Positions 26,067 to 34,518 of a stretch of 48,238 nt of DNA are shown piece by piece (the stretch's first letter is position 1; each line of letters begins with the position of its first letter). The stretch comes from an uncultured Erysipelotrichaceae bacterium. GTDB lineage: Bacteria > Bacillota_I > Bacilli_A > RF39 > UBA660. The DNA lies in NCBI GenBank assembly GCA_902788975.1, contig CADAMI010000003.1, forward strand, positions 1 to 48,238, read 5' to 3'. The position numbers and the translations under genes were made by a program. The notes beneath the pieces are model-generated. The model was not told where the DNA came from, did not search any database, and worked only from the letters and a program-made list of their open reading frames with translations.

Positions 26067-26474
26067 ATGGGTTCAATTTCTAAAATACTATTTATAACTG
26101 TTCCAATATTAATAGCATGTACATTTATCTTTACCATAATGATGATACTAAGTCCTAAATTTAGAGGTAAGTTAATGGCAAGACAAATAAAAGCAACAAA
26201 ATATATGCTAGATGAAAGTAAAGATTCTTTAGAAGCCATAGGAAAAACAGCCGGTAATATTGGCATTAATATCAAAAAAGATATTCTTGATGAAAATAAA
26301 GATAATCTTAAAAATATTGCTAGAGATGAAGCTGATATTGTAAAAGATAGTATTAAGATCAAAGCAAGAGCCATTAAAGAGGGATTAACTAAAGAAAATA
26401 TCTTTTGTAAATATTGTGGCGAACCAATTGATGAAGATTCAATCTATTGTAAAATTTGTGGTAAAAAGCAATAA
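26067..26474 (+). CDS. Membrane protein with a C-terminal zinc ribbon
   Basis: A 135-residue protein: one membrane helix (about 6-27), a long charged helical stretch, then a zinc ribbon with two CxxC knuckles (CKYCGEP and CKICGKK) at the very end. Ribbon-plus-helix proteins of this kind are common but unassigned. ATG 26067 follows AAAGGAGG, 17 bases after the pyrophosphatase. A minus-strand frame over the same bases is a shadow. Confidence 0.8.
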   Translation: MGSISKILFITVPILIACTFIFTIMMILSPKFRGKLMARQIKATKYMLDESKDSLEAIGKTAGNIGINIKKDILDENKDNLKNIARDEADIVKDSIKIKARAIKEGLTKENIFCKYCGEPIDEDSIYCKICGKKQ

Positions 26475-26500
26475 AACTATTCTTTCAAGAATAGTTTTAA
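26473..26500 (+). terminator. Terminator after the zinc-ribbon gene
   Basis: AAAACTATTC and GAATAGTTTT form a 10-bp stem with loop TTTCAA, overlapping the stop codon. Confidence 0.75.
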
Positions 26501-26527
26501 TTTATCTTAAAAAATTGTTATAATTGC

Positions 26528-26556
26528 TTGAAAAATATGCTATATTCAGATATAAT
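26528..26556 (+). promoter_or_regulatory. Promoter of ackA-nrnA
   Basis: TTGAAA, 17 bases, TATAAT: among the best housekeeping promoters in the window, 22 bases before the ackA ATG. Confidence 0.75.
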
Positions 26557-26577
26557 TACTAAAGAAAGAGGTGTAAT

Positions 26578-27798
26578 ATGATAGTATTATCAGTAAATGC
26601 AGGAAGTTCTTCTTTAAAATTCCAAGCATTCGATATGCCTGAAGAAACAGTTTTAATTTCTGGCGTGTTCGAAAGAATTGGTATGAAAGAAAGCTTCTAT
26701 ACAATAAAATTAAATGGTGAAAAAATTAAAAAAGAAGTTGAATTAAAGAATCACGAAAGAGCCATGGAACTTGTTATGGAGGAATTAATCGATAACAAAA
26801 TAGTTGAATCTTTAGATGAAATTAAAGCAATTGGACACCGAATTGCTCAAGGTGGTCCTTACTTTGACAAAACTGAAGAAATGACTGATGAAAATATTAA
26901 GAAGGTAAAAGAGTTATCTGTTTTAGCTCCACTTCATAATCCAGCTGCTGTAAAAGGTATTAAAGCTGCTATGGAAGTTGTTCCAAATGCTTTACAAACA
27001 GGGGCTTTTGATACGGCCTTCCATCAAACAATTGAAGAAGAAAATTATATGTATCCCGTTCCATATGAATGGTGTGAAAAATATAAAGTTAGAAAATATG
27101 GTTTTCATGGAACTAGCCATAAATACGTATCTAGTCGTATGAATGAAATCCTAGGAAGATATAACACTAAACTAATTACTTGTCACATTGGTAACGGTGC
27201 TAGTGTATCCGCTATTAAAGAAGGTATCTGTGTTAATACGTCAATGGGCCTAACTCCAAACTCAGGACTTATGATGGGTTCTCGCTGCGGTGATATGGAT
27301 GCAACAGTAATTACTTATATGATGCAACAACTAGATTGTACAGCTGAAGAAATGGATACTATTTTAAATAAACAAAGTGGATTGCTTGGTATTAGTGGTA
27401 TATCTAGTGACTCTAGAGATATCGAAGATGGTATTAAAATTGGTAACCAAAGATGTAATCTAGCTCAAAAAATGTTTACCAATAGAATTATTGATCACAT
27501 TGCTAAATACTATGTTGAATTAGGTGGATGTGATGCAATAGTATTCACAGCTGGAATTGGTGAAAATTCAATTCATACGAGAAGAGAAATTCTTGATGGC
27601 CTAGCTGTATTAGGAGTTAAAATTGATGAAGAAGCCAACGATTGTCGTGGCATAGAAAGGTTAATAACAACTGAAGATTCATCTATACCATGCTATATAA
27701 TTCCAACTAATGAAGAATTGATGATAGCTAGAGATACATATGCATTGTATCAGCAAAAAGAGAATAAAAAAGAATTAGAAGCTAATGAAATTATTTAA
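26578..27798 (+). CDS. ackA: Acetate kinase
   Basis: Converts acetyl phosphate and ADP to acetate and ATP, the energy-yielding end of fermentation. Length, 406 residues, is usual. The ASKHA motifs are clear: VLSVNAGSSSLKFQ, LAPLHNPAA, FDTAFHQT, YGFHGTSHKYV, HIGNGASVSAI, TPNSGLMMGSR and FTAGIGENS. One oddity: the GHRxxHGG motif reads GHRIAQGG, with Gln in place of His; the substrate-binding Arg before it is kept. ATG 26578 follows AAAGAGG. The end overlaps nrnA by 14 bases. No phosphotransacetylase gene is adjacent. Confidence 0.96.
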   Translation: MIVLSVNAGSSSLKFQAFDMPEETVLISGVFERIGMKESFYTIKLNGEKIKKEVELKNHERAMELVMEELIDNKIVESLDEIKAIGHRIAQGGPYFDKTEEMTDENIKKVKELSVLAPLHNPAAVKGIKAAMEVVPNALQTGAFDTAFHQTIEEENYMYPVPYEWCEKYKVRKYGFHGTSHKYVSSRMNEILGRYNTKLITCHIGNGASVSAIKEGICVNTSMGLTPNSGLMMGSRCGDMDATVITYMMQQLDCTAEEMDTILNKQSGLLGISGISSDSRDIEDGIKIGNQRCNLAQKMFTNRIIDHIAKYYVELGGCDAIVFTAGIGENSIHTRREILDGLAVLGVKIDEEANDCRGIERLITTEDSSIPCYIIPTNEELMIARDTYALYQQKENKKELEANEII

Positions 27799-28744
27799 AG
27801 AAATATTAAAACAAATAAAAAAATATGACAATATTGTTATTGCCAGACATATTGGCGCAGACCCAGATGCTCTCGGTAGTCAATTTGCTCTAAAAGAATT
27901 GATTGAAGTTAATTTTAAAAATAAAAAAGTATATGCTGTTGGCTCTATTGCCTCTAGATTTAAATTTATGGGTAATACCGATAAAATAGATGATTTAGAT
28001 AAAGCACAATCTTTATTGATTGTTGTCGATACTCCTGATATTAAAAGAATTGAAGATATCGATAATCCAAACGATTTTGCTAGTGTTATCAAAATTGATC
28101 ATCATCCGTTTATTGAAAAATTTAGTGTAGATTCAATTGAATATATTGAAGAAGCCTCTAGTGCTAGTCAATTAGTATTCAAATTTGCTCTAGATTGCAA
28201 ATTAAAATTAACTAAAAAAATTGCTGAAAACATTTATATAGGTATTATTGGAGACACCGATAGATTCTTACATGATTATACGACTAATGAGACATTTGAA
28301 TTAGTAACCAAACTATTAAATATGACTAATATTGAATTTACTAAACTATATGAACCATTGTATAATAGACCATTATCAGAAATAAAATTCCAAGGCTACA
28401 TTTATCAAAATCTTACTTTAACTGATAATAATGTCGCTTATATAAAAATAACAGATGATATAATTAAAAAATTTGATGTTGATTCAGCTGCTGCTGGTAA
28501 TATGATAAATGAATTAAAATTTGTTAGTGGTATCTTGATCTGGGTATTCTTCTCTGAAGATCCTAAAATGAAAATAATCAAAGCCAATATTAGATCACAT
28601 GGTCCAATTATTAACGAAGTGGCCATGAAATACGGTGGCGGTGGTCATATTTATGCATCAGGAGCTAGATTAACTAGTTGGATAGATGCTGAAAATCTAA
28701 TAAATGATTTGAATGAAGTTGCTAAAGAGTATAACTCTAAGTAA
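27785..28744 (+). CDS. nrnA: Oligoribonuclease/pAp phosphatase (DHH-DHHA1)
   Basis: Degrades short RNA pieces and dephosphorylates pAp in the cytosol. It has 319 residues, the normal length. DHH motifs: IARHIGADPDALGS, VVDTPD, KIDHHPF and GIIGDTDRF; the DHHA1 end has GGGGHIYASGA. The ATG lies inside ackA, so translation is coupled. It is linked by operon to acetate metabolism only through position. Confidence 0.92.
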   Translation: MKLFKEILKQIKKYDNIVIARHIGADPDALGSQFALKELIEVNFKNKKVYAVGSIASRFKFMGNTDKIDDLDKAQSLLIVVDTPDIKRIEDIDNPNDFASVIKIDHHPFIEKFSVDSIEYIEEASSASQLVFKFALDCKLKLTKKIAENIYIGIIGDTDRFLHDYTTNETFELVTKLLNMTNIEFTKLYEPLYNRPLSEIKFQGYIYQNLTLTDNNVAYIKITDDIIKKFDVDSAAAGNMINELKFVSGILIWVFFSEDPKMKIIKANIRSHGPIINEVAMKYGGGGHIYASGARLTSWIDAENLINDLNEVAKEYNSK

Positions 28745-28763
28745 CTTCTTTTTAATGTTAATC

Positions 28764-28791
28764 TTGAAAAAAAAATATTTAGTGTTATAAT
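28764..28791 (+). promoter_or_regulatory. Promoter of the 126-aa membrane protein gene
   Basis: TTGAAA, 16 bases, then TGT-TATAAT (extended -10). Confidence 0.65.
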
Positions 28792-28808
28792 CATTATAGG
28801 TGGTAAGC

Positions 28809-29189
28809 ATGAGTTTAACGTTACAAATAATCATTGAAATATCTATCGTTTTTACATTAGTTTTCTTACTTAATTATTTTCTATTTGTTAGAAAAAATAA
28901 AAAACTAAAAAAAGATGAAATGCCTTTAGAATTAATATATTTATCAGGGATTTATGGTATAGATCCTAAAAAGATAAATTTCCGTAGATTTCAATATGCT
29001 TATAGTTTAATTAATGCCTTTATTATAACAACAACCTACATGTTAGTAATATATCTTATTAGAACAATGATTATGAAAGTAATAATTGGTATTGTTATCT
29101 TAATATTATTAATTATAATCTGTTATGGATTATTAGGAAGATATTATTTATATAAAGAAGAAAAGAGTAGCGCTAAAAATAAGAAATAG
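28809..29189 (+). CDS. Small membrane protein of unknown function
   Basis: A 126-residue protein with an N-terminal helix (about 5-26), a middle cytosolic part (LIYLSGIYGIDPKKINFRRF) and two close helices (about 66-105), ending in a Lys-rich tail. The conserved-looking middle suggests a real family, which I do not recognise. ATG 28809 follows AGGTGG; the GTG at 28800 overlaps that site. It stands just before cotE but has its own terminator. Confidence 0.7.
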   Translation: MSLTLQIIIEISIVFTLVFLLNYFLFVRKNKKLKKDEMPLELIYLSGIYGIDPKKINFRRFQYAYSLINAFIITTTYMLVIYLIRTMIMKVIIGIVILILLIIICYGLLGRYYLYKEEKSSAKNKK

Positions 29190-29202
29190 TGCTATTTTTT
29201 TT
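29165..29202 (+). terminator. Terminator before cotE
   Basis: A 10-bp stem with G-T pairs (AGTAGCGCTA with TAGTGCTATT) and an A-rich loop, followed by T residues. Confidence 0.65.
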
Positions 29203-29236
29203 ATACTTGCATATTTTATATTGAGGAGTGATGTAT

Positions 29237-29770
29237 GTGGCATATAGAGAAATAGTTACTAAAGCTGTCATTGGCAAAGGTAAGAAAAAATATACTAATT
29301 CATATGAAATTAATGTCGATGAAAAGCCATCAACTGTTTTAGGTTGTTGGATAATTAATCATAATTTTGAAGCACATGAATCGGGAGATAAAATATTAAT
29401 TAATGGTTCATTTGATGCAAATGTTTGGTATTCTTATGATAATGATACAAAGACAACCGTTACAACTAAAAGAATAACCTATAATGAAGAAGAAAAACTA
29501 AATGTTGATGCCAAAGATGTTGTTAACAAAGATATTATTATCAGAAGTTTAAAACAACCTACATGTATTAGTGCTAAAGAAGATGGAAATACTATTAAAT
29601 TAGATATTGAAAAAGAACTTGGTATCGAAATAGTAGGCGATACAAAGGTAAAAATATCATCTGTCGATGATGACGATGATACATGGGATGATTTAGATAG
29701 TACAAAAAATATTGATGAAGAAATAGAAAAAGTAAATCCAAATTATATCGACAAAGAGATCATGAAATAA
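29237..29770 (+). CDS. cotE: Outer spore coat morphogenetic protein CotE
   Basis: In Bacillus CotE organises the outer coat around the forespore. The match is strong: AYREIVTKAVIGKGKKK, then KPSTVLGCWIINHNFEA, GSFDANVWYSYDNDTKTTV and TTKRITYNEEEKL, followed by LKQPTCIS and an EIVGDTKVKIS segment, then an acidic tail (DDDDD region) as in CotE. It has about 177 residues, normal for the family. I chose the GTG at 29237 because GGAG lies eight bases before it and the product then begins like Bacillus CotE; the ATG at 29231 and GTG at 29228 sit too close to that site. Confidence 0.9.
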   Translation: MAYREIVTKAVIGKGKKKYTNSYEINVDEKPSTVLGCWIINHNFEAHESGDKILINGSFDANVWYSYDNDTKTTVTTKRITYNEEEKLNVDAKDVVNKDIIIRSLKQPTCISAKEDGNTIKLDIEKELGIEIVGDTKVKISSVDDDDDTWDDLDSTKNIDEEIEKVNPNYIDKEIMK

Positions 29771-29783
29771 TCTCTTTTTTTCT
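29753..29783 (+). terminator. Terminator of cotE
   Basis: AAAGAGAT and ATCTCTTT pair across the stop codon, followed by a T run. Confidence 0.75.
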
Positions 29784-29811
29784 TTACAATTAGTAATAAA
29801 TTTAGTAAAAT
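29783..29811 (+). promoter_or_regulatory. Promoter of tgt
   Basis: TTTACA, 17 bases, TAAAAT, 24 bases before the tgt ATG. Confidence 0.6.
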
Positions 29812-29814
29812 TAG

Positions 29815-30966
<1,152 letters not shown>

Positions 30967-30977
30967 TAAACATATAG

Positions 30978-31008
30978 AATACAAATTATATGAATAATTT
31001 GTATTTTT
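30978..31008 (+). terminator. Terminator of tgt
   Basis: A perfect 12-bp stem (30978-30989 with 30994-31005, loop ATGA), followed by T residues. Confidence 0.8.
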
Positions 31009-31009
31009 A

Positions 31010-31038
31010 TTGTTTTTTTTATTCTTTTATGTTAAATT
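31010..31038 (+). promoter_or_regulatory. Possible promoter of the prepilin-like gene
   Basis: TTGTTT, 17 bases, TAAATT; a modest match between the tgt terminator and the ATG at 31056. Confidence 0.35.
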
Positions 31039-31055
31039 TATACTAGGTGAAGGAT

Positions 31056-32750
31056 ATGATAAAGATTAATAAAAGAGGGTTTACTTTAGTTGAATTATTA
31101 GCTGTAATCGTAGTTCTTGGTATAGTTGCTTCAATTAGTATTTATGCAATCACAAATACAATAAGAAAAACTAAAGAAAAAAGCTATCAGGTAACAATAA
31201 ATGAAATAGAAAATATGGCTAATGATTATTTGTTAGAGAATAATGGTAAATTATTTTTTATAAGTAGTAATGATGGAAGTGAGACCGAATATCAGTGTGT
31301 TACAATAAAACAATTAATAGATGCAGGTTATTTTAAAACTGATATAACTGAATCATTGGTAGATGTGGATACGAATGTCAATATAAATGATTTTGTAAAA
31401 ATTACGAGAAATCAAAATTCAAAAGTCATCAGTGATATTGCTTATATTAAAAATGATGATAGTAATGATTTAGATAAATGCAGATCAGCATTTAATTCTA
31501 ATGCTAACATTAGGTTTGAAATTGAACCAAATGAGTGGAGTAAAGAAAAGACAGTTAAGATATCATATACATTAATTAGTAACACTGATTCAGAAGATTA
31601 TGTGTATGGATATAGTTATGATGATACTGATTATTTTGATAATAGCCCAAATAAAGAATTTTTAATAGATAAAAATGTTTTAATAAAGGCATATATTAAA
31701 AATGGCAACAATGTTGTTAAAAATAGTTCATATTTAGTTAAAAGTATTGATAATACAAAACCCACAATTAATTACAGCTTGAATGCTGGTGAATACAACA
31801 CTAAAAAGGATGTAAAGATTACAACAATTGATAATGAAAGTGGCTTTGATTATATGAATATTAAAGTATATAAAGATGATGCTTTAGTAACTGATGAAAG
31901 CAATTTAAGTGGTAGTACTCATACGATTAATTTAGATTCTAGTGGTGAATGGAGAATTTATACTGAAGCCTTTGATAAACTTGGTAATAAAAATACTAAA
32001 GAAGCTAATTATTCAATAATAACTAAGATTACTGAAAATGATTTCAATTATACTGGACAATTGCAATTCATTAGTGAGGATGATAATAATTGGTATGTTA
32101 AGTTTTTATCTAGTGGGACATTAACACTTAGTAAAAGTATGGAAGTTGAAGTATTCTTAGTTGGCGGCGGTGGCGGCGGCGGAAGTGGATACTACGATGG
32201 TTATGCCGGAACCTATGGCGGCGGTGGCGGTGGCGGCGGCTATATAGCAACCGGAACTGTTACAATTAGTTCTGATACCAATTATGAAATTTTAGTTGGC
32301 ACTGGCGGTGCTGCAAACACCAATGGTGGTGATACAACGGCATTTGGTCTTACTGCTAATGGTGGAAATAAAGCAAATAGCAAAAATGGTGGCGCAGGTA
32401 CTGGCGCTGGTGGTACTGGAATAAATGATAATAGGTTGCCAGGCGCATCAAATAAAAAGGCTAATCCTGGAGGTAATGGTCAAGCTGCTTTTGGAAATAC
32501 TAGTTATTATTATGGCGCCGGTGGCGGCGCTGGTGCTGGCGCTTCGAAAGATAATGCTTTTGGTGAAGGTGGCTCTGGTGGAGCCAATGGTGGTGGCGCT
32601 GGTGGCGGACCTTGGGGCGGCGTAGGTGGCGACGGCGTTGCTAATTCTGGAGGCGGTGGCGGTGGCGGCGGAGCCATCTCTGGCAAATCTGGAACTGCGT
32701 CTGGTGGTAATGGCGGCTCAGGAATTGTAATAATCCGCAATGTAAGATAA
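31056..32750 (+). CDS. Prepilin-type N-terminus joined to a glycine-rich C-terminal domain
   Basis: A 564-residue protein. It begins with a type IV prepilin leader and helix (KRGFTLVELLAVIVVLGIVA), to be cut between Gly and Phe and methylated by a prepilin peptidase. Residues ~45-160 resemble a pseudopilin body; ~165-330 form beta-rich Ig-like repeats (NTKPTINYS, then FDKLGNKNTKE). The last ~190 residues are extremely glycine-rich (runs of up to eight Gly, GGNGGSGIVIIR at the end), the kind of domain seen in phage tail fibres and surface proteins. That part uses GGC/GGT codons and is far more GC-rich than its surroundings, suggesting separate origin. No other pilus-assembly gene is in the window. 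Confidence 0.85.
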   Translation: MIKINKRGFTLVELLAVIVVLGIVASISIYAITNTIRKTKEKSYQVTINEIENMANDYLLENNGKLFFISSNDGSETEYQCVTIKQLIDAGYFKTDITESLVDVDTNVNINDFVKITRNQNSKVISDIAYIKNDDSNDLDKCRSAFNSNANIRFEIEPNEWSKEKTVKISYTLISNTDSEDYVYGYSYDDTDYFDNSPNKEFLIDKNVLIKAYIKNGNNVVKNSSYLVKSIDNTKPTINYSLNAGEYNTKKDVKITTIDNESGFDYMNIKVYKDDALVTDESNLSGSTHTINLDSSGEWRIYTEAFDKLGNKNTKEANYSIITKITENDFNYTGQLQFISEDDNNWYVKFLSSGTLTLSKSMEVEVFLVGGGGGGGSGYYDGYAGTYGGGGGGGGYIATGTVTISSDTNYEILVGTGGAANTNGGDTTAFGLTANGGNKANSKNGGAGTGAGGTGINDNRLPGASNKKANPGGNGQAAFGNTSYYYGAGGGAGAGASKDNAFGEGGSGGANGGGAGGGPWGGVGGDGVANSGGGGGGGGAISGKSGTASGGNGGSGIVIIRNVR

Positions 32751-32777
32751 AAATGTAAAGTATATAAAAACTATTTG

Positions 32778-32803
32778 AAAACTATTTACAAATAGTTTTT
32801 TTT
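32778..32803 (+). terminator. Terminator before mraZ
   Basis: AAAACTA and TAGTTTT form a stem over TTTACAAA, followed by T residues. A second copy of AAAACTATTTG just upstream could form an alternative stem. Confidence 0.7.
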
Positions 32804-32812
32804 ATTATAAAA

Positions 32813-32818
32813 TATAAT
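32813..32818 (+). promoter_or_regulatory. -10 box of the mraZ operon
   Basis: TATAAT is clear; the -35 is not. The MraZ boxes begin three bases downstream. Confidence 0.5.
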
Positions 32819-32820
32819 TG

Positions 32821-32847
32821 CAAGTGGTGAAAAGTGGAAGAAAGTGG
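32821..32847 (+). promoter_or_regulatory. Three MraZ-type boxes
   Basis: CAAGTGG (32821), AAAGTGG (32831) and AAAGTGG (32841) repeat at exactly ten-base steps, one helix turn, between the -10 and the mraZ ATG. MraZ is known to bind such AAAGTG-type direct repeats and repress its own operon in Mollicutes and other bacteria. Confidence 0.75.
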
Positions 32848-32855
32848 GGGATAAA

Positions 32856-33299
32856 ATGTTAATTGGAGAATATCATCATAATATTGATGAAAAAGGAAGA
32901 TTAATAATTCCTTCAAAATTTAGAGATGAAATTGGAGCGTCATTCGTGGTAACTAGAGGACTAGATGGATGCTTATTTGTCTATTCATTAATCGAATGGG
33001 AAAAGATTGTTTCTAAATTAAAGAAATTACCTTTCACTAAGAAAGATGCGAGAACATTTACAAGGTTCTTCTTATCATCAGCCACTGTATGTGAATTCGA
33101 TAAACAAGGTAGAATTAATCTAGTAAACTCTTTAATTGAATATGCGGGTCTTAAAAAAGAATGTGTTATCATTGGGGTAAATGATCGTCTAGAAATTTGG
33201 TCATTAGATAAGTTTAATAATCTAATGGAAGAAAACTTTGATAAGCTTGATATGATTTCAGAACATTTATTTGATGGGGATTTTGAGGATGAAGCATAA
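32856..33299 (+). CDS. mraZ: Transcriptional regulator MraZ
   Basis: Regulates the division/cell-wall cluster it heads. A 147-residue protein with two SpoVT/AbrB-like halves: [20 protein letters not shown] with [10 protein letters not shown], then [14 protein letters not shown] with [15 protein letters not shown] 32856 follows GTGGGGGA; the GTG at 32844 lies inside the third MraZ box. It overlaps rsmH by 11 bases. Confidence 0.95.
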   Translation: MLIGEYHHNIDEKGRLIIPSKFRDEIGASFVVTRGLDGCLFVYSLIEWEKIVSKLKKLPFTKKDARTFTRFFLSSATVCEFDKQGRINLVNSLIEYAGLKKECVIIGVNDRLEIWSLDKFNNLMEENFDKLDMISEHLFDGDFEDEA

Positions 33300-34212
33300 G
33301 AGTGTATTATTAGAGGAAAGTATTGAATTCCTTAATATTAAGGAAGATGGAGTTTATGTAGATGCTACTTTAGGATTCGGAGGACATAGTTTAGAAATCT
33401 TGAAGAGATTAAATAAGGGGTTTCTCTTCGCCTTTGATCAAGATAGTGAAGCTATTCTTTATAGTACTGAAAGATTAAAAGATTATACCAATTTTAAGAT
33501 TATAAAGAGCAACTTCGCCAATATGAAGGAATGCTTATTAAAAGAAGATATTCATAAAGTTGATGGAATACTTTTTGATATAGGTGTTTCTTCAATGCAA
33601 CTAGATGAAGATTATCGTGGATTTAGCTACCATAATGAAGCTAAACTAGATATGAGGATGGATACCGATAGTAGTTTATCAGCATATGAAGTAGTAAATA
33701 ATTACAGTTATCAAGATTTAGTTAGAATACTTCGTGATTATGGTGAAGAAAAATATGCATCTAGTATAGCTAAAAATATTGTCAAGGAAAGAGAAATAAA
33801 ATCCATAGAAACAACTTTTGATTTGGTAGATATAATAAAAAGAAGTATGCCTATTCGTGAACAAAGAGATGGACATCCCGCTAGAAGGACATTTCAAGCT
33901 ATTAGAATTGAAGTTAATCATGAATTAGATGTGCTAGAGAAAGGTCTAATTCAAGCGTTAGAATTACTCGATGTAGGTGGCAGAATATGTGTTATTACAT
34001 TCCATTCTTTAGAAGATAGAATAGTTAAGAATATATTTAAAAAGTATAGTGAAATAGATAGTAAGTTTGCAAAACTCCCTTTTGTACCTGATGAATATAT
34101 GCCAAAATATAAAATAATAAGTAAAGGAATTACACCTAGTAAAGAAGAACTTGAAGAGAATAACCGAGCAAGAAGTGCAAGACTTAGAGTAATTGAAAGA
34201 ATAAAGGACTGA
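33289..34212 (+). CDS. rsmH: 16S rRNA (cytosine-1402 N4) methyltransferase
   Basis: Methylates C1402 in the ribosomal P site using SAM. It has 307 residues. Features: [15 protein letters not shown] start, SAM motif [58 protein letters not shown] and [16 protein letters not shown] 33289 matches the family start; GGGGA is eight bases upstream inside mraZ. The gene ends four bases before the ftsL-like gene. Confidence 0.95.
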   Translation: MKHKSVLLEESIEFLNIKEDGVYVDATLGFGGHSLEILKRLNKGFLFAFDQDSEAILYSTERLKDYTNFKIIKSNFANMKECLLKEDIHKVDGILFDIGVSSMQLDEDYRGFSYHNEAKLDMRMDTDSSLSAYEVVNNYSYQDLVRILRDYGEEKYASSIAKNIVKEREIKSIETTFDLVDIIKRSMPIREQRDGHPARRTFQAIRIEVNHELDVLEKGLIQALELLDVGGRICVITFHSLEDRIVKNIFKKYSEIDSKFAKLPFVPDEYMPKYKIISKGITPSKEELEENNRARSARLRVIERIKD

Positions 34213-34216
34213 TATT

Positions 34217-34510
34217 ATGAAAAAAAATAAAAAGACTAATAAAAAAAATAGACGTGAAAAACAATTATATAAATGCTTTGTTATTACAAGTATATTTTTA
34301 GTAGTTGGAATAATTTACAGTAGAGCAGCCCTTGGCAAAATTAATTTGGAAATTCAAGAACTTAGTGATATAATTAAAGAAGAAAATGATGATAATCAAA
34401 GTTTAGCAATGAAGATAAATGAAATGGTATCATTAGATAAAATAAGACAAGTAAGTAATGAACAAGGCCTTACATATAATAATAATAATATAAAGTCTGT
34501 ATTAGAATAG
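34217..34510 (+). CDS. ftsL: FtsL-like division protein
   Basis: A 97-residue protein with a Lys/Arg-rich cytosolic start, one membrane helix (about 20-37) and a coiled coil outside, ending in RQVSNEQGLTYN. Sequence is poorly conserved, but topology, size and position between rsmH and a division PBP are those of FtsL, which bridges the divisome with DivIC/FtsB. Confidence 0.75.
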   Translation: MKKNKKTNKKNRREKQLYKCFVITSIFLVVGIIYSRAALGKINLEIQELSDIIKEENDDNQSLAMKINEMVSLDKIRQVSNEQGLTYNNNNIKSVLE

Positions 34511-34518
34511 GTGATTTT

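Noticed and set aside
26063-26374. Hydrophobic minus-strand frame over the zinc-ribbon gene
   Set aside because: The plus-strand gene has a strong ribosome site and two CxxC motifs; the other frame is its complement.
29210-29218. CATATTTTA upstream of cotE as a spore sigma-factor -10 box
   Set aside because: It matches CATANNNTA, but the start of transcription would fall on the ribosome site and no -35 partner is seen at the right distance.
32510-32740. Minus-strand frame coding a proline-rich protein
   Set aside because: It is the complement of the glycine codons of the prepilin-like gene and has no ribosome site.
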